Shown piece after piece: positions 1-6,133 of a stretch of 11,038 nt of DNA. The position numbers were made by a program, and so were the translations under genes. The notes under the pieces were generated by a model, which worked only from the letters and a program-made list of their open reading frames with translations, had not been told where the DNA came from and made no database searches. This DNA is from Rhodospirillaceae bacterium. GTDB taxonomy: Bacteria > Pseudomonadota > Alphaproteobacteria > UBA8366 > GCA-2717185. The DNA is taken from assembly GCA_018660965.1 (NCBI GenBank), contig JABJJH010000182.1, positions 1 through 11,038 of the forward strand. Direction: 5' to 3'. How positions within the stretch are numbered: the first letter of the stretch is position 1; each line of letters starts with the position of its first letter.

Positions 1-260
1 ACGGTGGAAACGCCCTGGCTGGCCTTGTAGGCCATGTCGGGTTTGGACAACAGCGCATGATCGTCATGGGTGTGAACGTCGATGAATCCGGGGGCGATGA
101 TCATTCCCGCCGCATTGATTTCGTCGCGGCCTTGCGCGTCGGATAAATCGCCAATCGCGGCGATCCGGTCACCATCGACCGCGACGTCGGACTCAACGCG
201 CGGGCCGCCTGAGCCATCGATGACGGTTCCGTTGCGGATAATCAAATCATATGTGGTCAT
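1..260 (-). CDS. N-acyl-D-amino-acid deacylase (D-aminoacylase)-type amidohydrolase, N-terminal part
   Basis: This reading frame starts at the ATG whose complement is at 258-260 and runs off the left edge, giving 86 complete codons. The opening (MTTYDLIIRNGTVIDGSG) is the standard beta-sandwich start of amidohydrolase-superfamily enzymes. It is followed by APGFIDVHTHDD at residues 56-67, in which H63 and H65 are the expected metal ligands of the HxH motif. The HTHDD form and the start GTVIDGSG are typical of D-aminoacylases, which remove the acyl group from N-acyl-D-amino acids. Dihydroorotase- or hydantoinase-like relatives share the fold and cannot be excluded from the N-terminus alone. A weak GAAAG-like Shine-Dalgarno lies about ten bases upstream. 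The gene is divergent from the ArgJ-like gene across a 127-base spacer, which suggests a shared regulatory region and perhaps a shared pathway. Confidence 0.82.
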   Translation of the reverse strand, partial: MTTYDLIIRNGTVIDGSGGPRVESDVAVDGDRIAAIGDLSDAQGRDEINAAGMIIAPGFIDVHTHDDHALLSKPDMAYKASQGVST

Positions 261-330
261 TAAATAGCTTTCACTGAATATGGCGCCAAAGGAAGACTTT
301 ACCGGGGGCGAGGCGCGACGGAAAGGCCAG

Positions 331-360
331 TTGCGTGGTTTGCGCGCGGGTCTTTATAGT
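331..360 (+). promoter_or_regulatory. Candidate sigma70-type promoter for the ArgJ-like/creatininase operon
   Basis: TTGCGT at 331-336 and TATAGT at 355-360 are separated by 18 bases. The -10 box matches consensus at five of six positions; the -35 box is poor. Transcription would begin about 20 bases before the ATG at 388, with the ribosome site GGGGAGA (372-378) inside the short leader. The placement argues against translation starting at the upstream in-frame ATGs at 280 and 370. Assigned by eye only. Confidence 0.35.
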
Positions 361-387
361 CGATGGCTTATGGGGAGATATTGCGTC

Positions 388-1572
388 ATGGAAAAACTTG
401 CATTTCCGAATATGAAGCCGCTGGCCGGGGTAAAGCTGGGGGCCGTTGCGTGCGGCATCAACTACAAGGATCGCCACGACCTTTTCATGGCGGAACTGGA
501 GCCGGGAACCGCGATCGCGGGCGTGTTCACGCGCTCGCGTACGGCGGCGGCTCCGGTGCTGTGGTGTCGGGAGAACATCGCTGGCGGTCGTGTTCGCGCT
601 ATCGTAGCCAATGCGGGCAACGCAAACGCCTTCACCGGGCGGCACGGCATGGAGACCGTTCGCGAAACCGTGGCGCGGGCGGCGACATTAATGGGGTGCC
701 CGCGCAAGCAAATATTTGTCGCGTCCACCGGCAGTATCGGCGTGCCGTTTCCGGCGGAAACGATCCCGGACAAACTGCCCGCGCTGAAGAAATCAACGAA
801 GCGCGACAACTGGTTGACGGCGGCCAAGGCTATCATGACGACCGACTCGGTTCCCAAAGGCGCGAGCCGCACCACCGAAATCGACGGTGCGCCGGTCACC
901 ATCAACGGGTTCGGCAAGGGGACGCAGATGATCTCGCCGGATATGGCGACGACTTTGAATTTTGTTTTCACCGACGCGAAAATTCCCGCCACTGTGTTGC
1001 AAAAACTGTTATCCCGAATTATCGATCGAACCTACAACTGCATCACCGTGGAAGGCGATACATCGACCAACGATTCGCTGTTTTTGTGCGCGACCGGAAA
1101 GGCGAAACACGCCCGTATCACCTCCGCTGCCGATCCACGACTTAGATCTTTCGCAACGGCGTTGGAGGATGTTCTACGCGACATCGCCCACGCCATCGTA
1201 CGGGATGCGGCGGGCGCGAAAAAATTCGTCGCGATAACGGTCACCGGCGCGGCGTCGGCGCGCGCGGCGCGGCGAATCGGCCTGTCCATCGCCAGCTCGA
1301 CACTGGTTAAAGTCGGATTGCGCGCCGCTAATCCCTGGGGCCGGATGATCATGGCGGTGGGGAAATGCGGCGAACGGGCGAATCGGGACGAACTCTCGAT
1401 GACGGCGGACGGCGTTCTGGTGGCGTCCAGCGGCTATCTCCTGGACGATTTTGACGCCAAGCGCGTGACCCGGCATCTCAAAGGGACGGAACTCAACCTT
1501 GGCGTGGATGTGGGAATCGGTCGGGGCCGGGCGACGGTCTGGACGACGGATTGTTCGGTCGGATACGGATGA
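388..1572 (+). CDS. ArgJ-family (ornithine acetyltransferase / N-acetylglutamate synthase-like) protein, probable divergent paralogue
   Basis: This 394-residue protein belongs to the ArgJ family of self-cleaving Ntn-type acyltransferases, which classically move acetyl from N-acetylornithine to glutamate. Start 388 is preferred because GGGGAGA sits nine bases upstream; the 36-residue in-frame extension from 280 has no family character. Visible family features are ASTGSIG with the oxyanion-hole pair T114-G115, MTTDSVPK with K157, the cleavage region KGTQMISPDMATTL with nucleophile T188 after A187, and ITVEGDTSTND. Two features are abnormal. The usual RDGEGATK reads RDAAGAKK (272-279), so the conserved substrate-binding glutamate is A275. 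The C-terminus ends at TTDCSVGYG, without the usual YVxINxxY(R/T)(S/T) tail that closes the active site. No other frame restores that tail. The stop overlaps the creatininase start, so the two are translationally coupled. Family assignment is firm. Function as an arginine-pathway ArgJ is doubtful, so no symbol is given. Confidence 0.88.
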   Translation: MEKLAFPNMKPLAGVKLGAVACGINYKDRHDLFMAELEPGTAIAGVFTRSRTAAAPVLWCRENIAGGRVRAIVANAGNANAFTGRHGMETVRETVARAATLMGCPRKQIFVASTGSIGVPFPAETIPDKLPALKKSTKRDNWLTAAKAIMTTDSVPKGASRTTEIDGAPVTINGFGKGTQMISPDMATTLNFVFTDAKIPATVLQKLLSRIIDRTYNCITVEGDTSTNDSLFLCATGKAKHARITSAADPRLRSFATALEDVLRDIAHAIVRDAAGAKKFVAITVTGAASARAARRIGLSIASSTLVKVGLRAANPWGRMIMAVGKCGERANRDELSMTADGVLVASSGYLLDDFDAKRVTRHLKGTELNLGVDVGIGRGRATVWTTDCSVGYG

Positions 1573-2378
1573 CCCAATATTTATACTGGGACAACCTGAA
1601 CACGGTGGAATTCGCGGCGCGGGACATGGCGCGGACAATCGCCGTGTTGCCGCTCGCGGCGACCGAACAGCATGGACCGCATTTGCCGGTTGCGGTGGAC
1701 GCGATTATCAACGCGGGCATAGTTGAGGCGATGTTGGCGTCGGCGCCGACGGATTCGCCGGTGCTGGTGCTGCCCGCGCAAAACATCGGCATGAGCGAAG
1801 AGCATGATCGTTTTTCCGGCACATTGAGCCTGTCGGCGGAAACGCTGATCGCCGCGTGGACCGAAATCGGCGCGGCGACGGCGCGCGCGGGCGTGCGGAA
1901 GTTGGTGATCTTCAACAGCCATGGCGGCAATCCGCCGGTGATGGATATTGTCGCGCGCCGTCTGCGCGGACGCCATGCCATGTTGGCGGTGACGGCGAAT
2001 TGGTATGATCTGGCGATTGTCGATGACCTGTTCAATGCGACCGAGCGCCGTCATGGCGTTCATGGCGGCGCGGTGGAAACGTCGATGATGCTGCATCTGC
2101 GACCCGATTTGGTCGACATGACGAAGGCGTGCAATTTCGCCTCGTTGGGTCAAACGATGGAGACGAATTTTCCTGTCCTGTCGCCGACGGGCCGCCCGTC
2201 CTTCGCCTGGGAAACCCAGGACTTGAACGAAACCGGTGCGGTTGGGGACGCGACCGCCGCTGACGCGGCCATCGGTAAAATTATTGTGCAGCGCGCGGCG
2301 GACGGTTTGATTGCGCTGTTACAGGACGTTGAAAATTTTGATCTGGCCGCGTTAAAGATTCCGGTTCAGGATTCATAG
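1569..2378 (+). CDS. Creatininase-family amidohydrolase
   Basis: This 269-residue protein has the creatininase-family metal site: ATEQHGPHLPVAVD with E33, H35 and D44, NSHGGN with H118, and HGGAVET with E170. Members are metal-dependent amidohydrolases that open cyclic amides such as creatinine or cleave formamides and peptides (for example the riboflavin-pathway ArfB and mycofactocin MftE relatives). The length matches the family norm of about 250-270. I chose the start at 1569 because it forms an ATGA overlap with the stop of the ArgJ-like gene; the in-frame ATG at 1551 would add six residues inside that gene. The pairing with an ArgJ-like acyltransferase and a divergent D-aminoacylase-type gene suggests degradation or processing of an N-substituted or cyclic amino-acid derivative. 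The exact substrate cannot be read from the sequence. Its last 13 bases overlap the 3' end of apt on the opposite strand. Confidence 0.9.
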   Translation: MTQYLYWDNLNTVEFAARDMARTIAVLPLAATEQHGPHLPVAVDAIINAGIVEAMLASAPTDSPVLVLPAQNIGMSEEHDRFSGTLSLSAETLIAAWTEIGAATARAGVRKLVIFNSHGGNPPVMDIVARRLRGRHAMLAVTANWYDLAIVDDLFNATERRHGVHGGAVETSMMLHLRPDLVDMTKACNFASLGQTMETNFPVLSPTGRPSFAWETQDLNETGAVGDATAADAAIGKIIVQRAADGLIALLQDVENFDLAALKIPVQDS

Positions 2379-2881
2379 GAGACCAATGTGTGGCACGGCG
2401 AATTGAGCTTGTCGCGTCCCTCGAGAAATGCGAGCTCGAGTACGCAAACGCAGGCGACGACGACGCCGCCACATTTTTCCACCAAATCGACCGACGCCGC
2501 CATAGTGCCGCCTGTCGCCAGCAAATCGTCCAGAATAACGACCTTCTGGCCCCGCTTGATCGCATCCGCCTGAATGGCGATGGTGTCGGTTCCATATTCA
2601 AGGTCGTAGCTTAATTCGATGGTGTCGCCGGGCAGTTTTCCTTTTTTACGGATCATCGAAAACCCGCAACCAAGCTGCAGCGCCAGTGGCGCGGAGACCA
2701 GAAAACCTCGGGATTCGATGCCGAACAGTAAGTCCGGCTCCATTGGCGCGACGATTTCGGTCAGTTGCGCAACGCAATATTTCCACGCGGCGGGATGGGC
2801 CAGCATTGTCGATATGTCGTAAAACAGGATGCCCGGCTTTGGGAAATCTGGGACTTCGCGGATATGGTCTTTCAAATTCAT
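2366..2881 (-). CDS. apt: Adenine phosphoribosyltransferase
   Basis: This 171-residue cytosolic enzyme makes AMP from adenine and PRPP in purine salvage. The PRPP-binding signature VVILDDLLATGGT is at residues 114-126, with the acidic DD pair at 118-119. GIESRGF (54-60) and the flexible-loop segment RKKGKLPG (78-85) are characteristic of Apt, as is the N-terminus MNLKDHIREVPDFPKPGI. The start at 2881 is chosen because AGGAG (complement of 2889-2893) lies seven bases upstream; an in-frame ATG at 2923 would add 14 residues that do not look like the family. Length is normal (170-180). It is transcribed convergently with the creatininase gene, with a 13-base overlap of the two 3' ends, and divergently from the hydroxylase gene. 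It is a housekeeping gene and probably functionally unrelated to its neighbours. Confidence 0.97.
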   Translation of the reverse strand: MNLKDHIREVPDFPKPGILFYDISTMLAHPAAWKYCVAQLTEIVAPMEPDLLFGIESRGFLVSAPLALQLGCGFSMIRKKGKLPGDTIELSYDLEYGTDTIAIQADAIKRGQKVVILDDLLATGGTMAASVDLVEKCGGVVVACVCVLELAFLEGRDKLNSPCHTLVSYES

Positions 2882-2971
2882 TGTATGTCTCCTGACAAGC
2901 CGCGCATAAAAAGCGAGTATCATTTATAACGACGTTGAATTGCGTACAAGCCAAGGAAAATTGAGTAACGG
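2882..2971. promoter_or_regulatory. Divergent intergenic region between apt and the hydroxylase gene
   Basis: This 90-base spacer is clearly more AT-rich than the flanking genes and must hold the start signals of both. On the minus strand a TATAAA -10-like box (complement of 2923-2928) lies 15 bases from TTGTAC (complement of 2944-2949), a short and weak match for apt. On the plus strand I see CTGACA (2892-2897) but no convincing -10 partner, and AAGGAA (2953-2958) as a somewhat distant ribosome site for the gene at 2972. The exact promoters are uncertain. Confidence 0.3.
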
Positions 2972-3796
2972 ATGGCGAATGTCTTTCTGGGTCATGAAAT
3001 GGCGATCCGGCTAACGTGTTTCGGCGCGGTTCTGGCGGGCGTCGCGGCTTGGGAATTGTTCGCACCGCGCCGGGCGCTTAACCATTCAAGATTGACGCGG
3101 TGGCCAAGCAACCTTGCCCTGGTCGCGTTGAACACGGCGGTGTTGCGCGTGGTGTTTCCCCTTGCCGCCGTTGGCATGGCCGGATTGGCGAGCGAACGCG
3201 GGTGGGGTGTCCTGAATATTCTGTCCGTGGTCGATTGGCTGGCGGTTCTCATCGCGATTATTTTGTTGGATCTGGCGATTTATGCGCAACATGTCGTGGT
3301 CCACGCCGTGCCCGTGTTATGGCGGTTGCACCGCATGCACCACGCTGATCTGGATATCGACGTGACGACGGGCGCGCGGTTTCATCCGCTTGAAATTGTG
3401 TTGTCGATGGGGATCAAGCTCGCGGTTGTGGCGTTGTTGGGCGCGCCGCCGCTGGCCGTGATGGTGTTTGAAATTATTCTTAACGCCGCAGCGATGTTTA
3501 ATCATGGTAACGTTCGGTTGCCCGTGGCGGTCGACCGCGTGTTGCGATGGCTCATTGTGACGCCCGATATGCACCGCGTTCACCATTCCGTTCGGAAAGA
3601 CGAAACCAACAGTAATTACGGGTTCAACATACCGTGGTGGGACCGCCTGTTCGGGACTTATCGCGACCAACCCGCCGAGGGGCATCAAGGCATGACAATT
3701 GGCCTCGGCGTGTTTCGCGGCAAGAATAACCTTCGGCTGGACCGGCTTCTGTTGCAGCCGTTCCTAAACCTGAAAAATGAAACCAATGAGGATTAA
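2972..3796 (+). CDS. Sterol desaturase / fatty acid hydroxylase-family membrane di-iron protein
   Basis: This 274-residue integral membrane protein carries the histidine clusters that bind two irons in the fatty acid hydroxylase superfamily: HVVVH (107-111), HRMHH (120-124), FHP with H138, NH at 177-178, and HRVHH (201-205). After the last cluster comes NSNYGFNIPWWDRLFGTY, a signature of bacterial members. Hydrophobic stretches near residues 12-30, 48-75, 86-106 and 145-173 fit four membrane spans with the active site facing the cytoplasm. Family enzymes use oxygen and electrons to hydroxylate or desaturate lipid substrates such as sterols, fatty acyl chains, ornithine lipids or carotenoids. 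The substrate here is unknown. The start was chosen as the first ATG after the divergent spacer; its ribosome site is weak. The next gene begins three bases after the stop, so the two form an operon. Confidence 0.92.
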   Translation: MANVFLGHEMAIRLTCFGAVLAGVAAWELFAPRRALNHSRLTRWPSNLALVALNTAVLRVVFPLAAVGMAGLASERGWGVLNILSVVDWLAVLIAIILLDLAIYAQHVVVHAVPVLWRLHRMHHADLDIDVTTGARFHPLEIVLSMGIKLAVVALLGAPPLAVMVFEIILNAAAMFNHGNVRLPVAVDRVLRWLIVTPDMHRVHHSVRKDETNSNYGFNIPWWDRLFGTYRDQPAEGHQGMTIGLGVFRGKNNLRLDRLLLQPFLNLKNETNED

Positions 3797-3799
3797 GCC

Positions 3800-4117
3800 A
3801 TGTTTATCGCCATGAACCGTTTCCAGATCGTCAAGGGCGAGGAGGTTGTCTTCGAACGCATTTGGGCCGAACGCGACACGCATTTGCGCGAGGTTCCGGG
3901 GTTTGTCGAGTTTAACCTGCTGAAAGGTGAAGAGGCCGAGGATCATACGCTGTATGCGTCGCACACGATGTGGGAAAACAAATCGGATTTCGAGGCGTGG
4001 ACCAAATCCGATGCGTTTCGCAAGGCGCATGCGAACGCGGGCGGCGCGCGGCGGGATATTTACAAGGGGCCGCCAAAATTCGAAGGGTTCGACGCCGTGC
4101 AGACGCTGGTGAAATGA
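3800..4117 (+). CDS. ABM-fold haem-degrading monooxygenase (IsdG/HmoA-like)
   Basis: This 105-residue cytosolic protein has the ferredoxin-like antibiotic-biosynthesis-monooxygenase fold. It opens with MFIAMNRF, has WAERDTHLREVPGF in the middle, and then SHTMWENKSDFEAWTKS followed by FRKAH. Residues N6, W67 and H77 fall where IsdG/IsdI of Staphylococcus carry their catalytic Asn, Trp and His (N7/W67/H77 in IsdG, as I recall). This supports haem binding and oxidative ring opening rather than a generic ABM role. Length equals the family norm of about 105-110. GAGGA (3788-3792) provides a ribosome site overlapping the end of the hydroxylase gene, so the two genes are co-transcribed. The protein might release iron from haem or handle an oxygen-dependent step for the neighbouring di-iron enzyme. 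The triad is seen; the activity is inferred. Confidence 0.82.
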   Translation: MFIAMNRFQIVKGEEVVFERIWAERDTHLREVPGFVEFNLLKGEEAEDHTLYASHTMWENKSDFEAWTKSDAFRKAHANAGGARRDIYKGPPKFEGFDAVQTLVK

Positions 4118-4139
4118 ACCGGAACATAAACGCGTTGGT

Positions 4140-4169
4140 TTGATAGCGCCTTGGTAAATATGGTATTCG
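4140..4169 (+). promoter_or_regulatory. Candidate promoter upstream of the Mla-type operon
   Basis: The 88-base gap between the haem oxygenase-like gene and the permease contains TTGATA (4140-4145), a five-of-six -35 match. About 18 bases on is TGGTATTC (4161-4168), which resembles a TG-extended -10, although the hexamer itself is poor. I see no hairpin terminator in the gap, so read-through from the preceding two genes is also possible. Confidence 0.27.
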
Positions 4170-4205
4170 GTTCAGGCGTTTGGACAGTAGGCCGTTGGGG
4201 GATGC

Positions 4206-5342
4206 ATGGCGGACACGCCGGGATGGTTGGAGACGTCGATTGATGGTGATCGCGCGACCCTGGTCGCGGGCGGGTGCTGGACGTTCGATAGCGCGGCCAG
4301 TCTCGACGCTTCGCTCATGGCGTTGTCGTTCGGCGGTGCGGGCCAGATCGATATCGATATGGTCGGGATCGATGCGTTCGATACGTCGGGCGCGTGGCTG
4401 TTGCGGCGGACTCAGGAAACATTCGAGGCCAGCGGCGCAACGGTGACGATCTCCGGCATCGCCGACTCCTATCAGCCGTTATTCCAACTTGTCGTCGAGG
4501 CGGAGAAGGAACATCCCGAAGTTGAACGGGAATACGTCAACCCGGCGGTCGCGGCGTTAAACCGTCTGGGGGCCATGGTGTTCGATGCGGGCCGCGAAGG
4601 CGGTCAGTTGTTGAATTTCCTGGGACTCACCATCGTGACAATGGGGCGCGCGATTGTGTCGCCGCGTCGATTTCGCATCACGGCGTTGATCAATCAGGTG
4701 GAGCAGACCGGGTTCAACGCCTTGCCAATCGTCGGCTTGTTGCTGTTCCTGATTGGGGTCGTTCTCGCCTATCAGGGGGCGGATTTGACGCGACAGTTCG
4801 GGGCCGAAATTCTGACCGTGGATGGTTTGGCGATCAGCGTTTTGCGGGAACTGGGTGTCTTGATCACCGCGATTTTGGTCGCGGGCCGGTCAGGTTCGGC
4901 CTTTACCGCGCAAATTGGCACCATGAAGGTGAACGAGGAAATCGCGGCCATGCAGACCTTCGGTCTCGATCCCATGGAGGTTCTGGTGTTGCCGCGCGTG
5001 TGCGCGCTGCTGATTACCCTGCCGCTATTGACCTTTTTCGCCGATGTGGCGGCGCTGGTGGGCGGCGGCGTGATGGCGGTGAATTCTCTCGACATCACCT
5101 TGGTGCAATTCGTGCGAAGGCTGCACGATGCGGCGTCGCTGAACCAGTTTCTGGTGGGTATCGTGAAGGCGCCGGTCTTCGCCTTTATCATAGCGCTGGT
5201 CGGATGTTACGAAGGCTTGAGCGTCGGCGGTAGCGCGGAAAGCATCGGGCAGATGACGACCAAGGCGGTGGTGGAGTCTATCTTTCTGGTGATCGTCGCC
5301 GACGCTGCGTTTTCCATCATATTTTCGACGCTCGGCATATAG
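4206..5342 (+). CDS. mlaE: Lipid-transport ABC permease with N-terminal STAS domain (MlaB-MlaE fusion)
   Basis: This 378-residue inner-membrane permease belongs to the MlaE family, which moves phospholipid or related lipids between the inner membrane and an MCE protein. Residues 1 to about 90 form a STAS domain with GIDAFDTSGAW (54-64), equivalent to the separate MlaB protein of E. coli, whose conserved DT.G site regulates the ATPase. A linker (about 95-120) leads to the MlaE domain. Its hallmark runs from ELGVLITAILVAGRSGSAF (215-233) through KVNEEIAAM (241-249) to GLDPMEVLVLPR (253-264). Hydrophobic segments lie near 172-190, 210-228, 265-292, 313-335 and 355-375. A purine-rich ribosome site (GGGGG, ending just before 4202) precedes the ATG. 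The ATPase gene starts 14 bases downstream. The fused STAS form is common in alphaproteobacteria and replaces a separate mlaB. Confidence 0.94.
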   Translation: MADTPGWLETSIDGDRATLVAGGCWTFDSAASLDASLMALSFGGAGQIDIDMVGIDAFDTSGAWLLRRTQETFEASGATVTISGIADSYQPLFQLVVEAEKEHPEVEREYVNPAVAALNRLGAMVFDAGREGGQLLNFLGLTIVTMGRAIVSPRRFRITALINQVEQTGFNALPIVGLLLFLIGVVLAYQGADLTRQFGAEILTVDGLAISVLRELGVLITAILVAGRSGSAFTAQIGTMKVNEEIAAMQTFGLDPMEVLVLPRVCALLITLPLLTFFADVAALVGGGVMAVNSLDITLVQFVRRLHDAASLNQFLVGIVKAPVFAFIIALVGCYEGLSVGGSAESIGQMTTKAVVESIFLVIVADAAFSIIFSTLGI

Positions 5343-5356
5343 CGGGAGACGGGGCG

Positions 5357-6130
5357 ATGGCGAATCTTGATCAGGACAGCGTCATACGGGTAACCGGGCT
5401 GCGCACCCAATTCGGAACGCAAGTCATTCATGATGGCTTGGAATTTTCCGTTCGCCGGGGTGAGGTGTTGGGCGTTGTCGGTGGGTCGGGCACGGGCAAA
5501 AGCGTGCTGATGCGCACGATTCTGGGGCTTATCACCCCGCGCAAGGGCGAAATCGAAGTGCTGGGTCACGATACGCGGACCATCAGTAACACCTTGAAAC
5601 GCCATTGCGGCGTGCTGTTTCAGGATGGCGCCTTGTTTTCCTCGCTGACGGTGGCGGAAAACATCCAGGTGCCAATGCGCGAACATTCGGACATTTCGAA
5701 AAAATTGATGGACGAACTGGCGGCGTTAAAGATTGCGATGGTTGGGTTGCCCGCAAATGCGGGGCCGAAATTTCCATCGGAATTGTCCGGCGGCATGCGC
5801 AAACGCGCCGGGTTGGCGCGCGCCTTGTCGCTGGACCCCGATATTATATTCCTCGATGAACCGACGGCGGGGCTCGATCCTATCGGGGCCGCCGCGTTCG
5901 ACAACCTGATTCGCGAATTACAGCAAAGTCTGGGCCTGACTGTTTTCATGGTGACGCATGATCTGGACAGCCTGTCGGCGATCTGCGACCGGATCGCTGT
6001 ATTGGTGGACAAAAAAATTCGCCTGGGCACAATGGCGGAACACATGCGGGATCCGCATCCGTGGATTCAGGAATATTTCCACGGACCGCGCGCCCGCGCG
6101 GCTCTTCAAGACGTATCAACGGCGGTCTGA
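5357..6130 (+). CDS. mlaF: Lipid-transport ABC ATPase MlaF
   Basis: This 257-residue cytosolic ATPase powers the MlaE-type permease. All ABC motifs are intact: Walker A GGSGTGKS (42-49), Q-loop at Q89 in VLFQDGALFSSLTVAEN, signature LSGGMRKRAGLARAL (143-157), Walker B DIIFLDEPTAGLDP (162-175) with catalytic E168, and the switch histidine in VTHD (H201). The form LSGGM(R/K)KR and the DGALFSSLTV segment are typical of the MlaF/Mkl/TTG2A group rather than of nutrient-import ATPases. GGGAGACGGGG (5344-5354) is the ribosome site. The MCE gene begins three bases after its stop, so the genes are tightly linked in one transcript. Confidence 0.95.
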   Translation: MANLDQDSVIRVTGLRTQFGTQVIHDGLEFSVRRGEVLGVVGGSGTGKSVLMRTILGLITPRKGEIEVLGHDTRTISNTLKRHCGVLFQDGALFSSLTVAENIQVPMREHSDISKKLMDELAALKIAMVGLPANAGPKFPSELSGGMRKRAGLARALSLDPDIIFLDEPTAGLDPIGAAAFDNLIRELQQSLGLTVFMVTHDLDSLSAICDRIAVLVDKKIRLGTMAEHMRDPHPWIQEYFHGPRARAALQDVSTAV

Positions 6131-6133
6131 TTT

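Noticed and set aside
280..387. Start of the ArgJ-like protein at 280 instead of 388
   Set aside because: The 36 extra residues have no family similarity, cover the candidate promoter, and lack a ribosome site, while GGGGAGA is well placed for 388.
462..992. Long antisense open frame over the ArgJ-like gene
   Set aside because: It is a shadow of the GC-rich coding strand with no recognisable motifs and no ribosome site; similar frames at 1174-1638 and 1493-2035 were dismissed for the same reason.
1560..1640. Frameshift near the end of the ArgJ-like gene
   Set aside because: I read the other two frames downstream and found no YVxINxxY-like tail; the ATGA junction with the creatininase explains the end.
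2646..3065. Minus-strand open frame spanning the apt start and hydroxylase start
   Set aside because: It overlaps apt in another frame on the same strand and crosses the divergent promoter region; the composition is Arg/Pro-rich as expected for a shadow.
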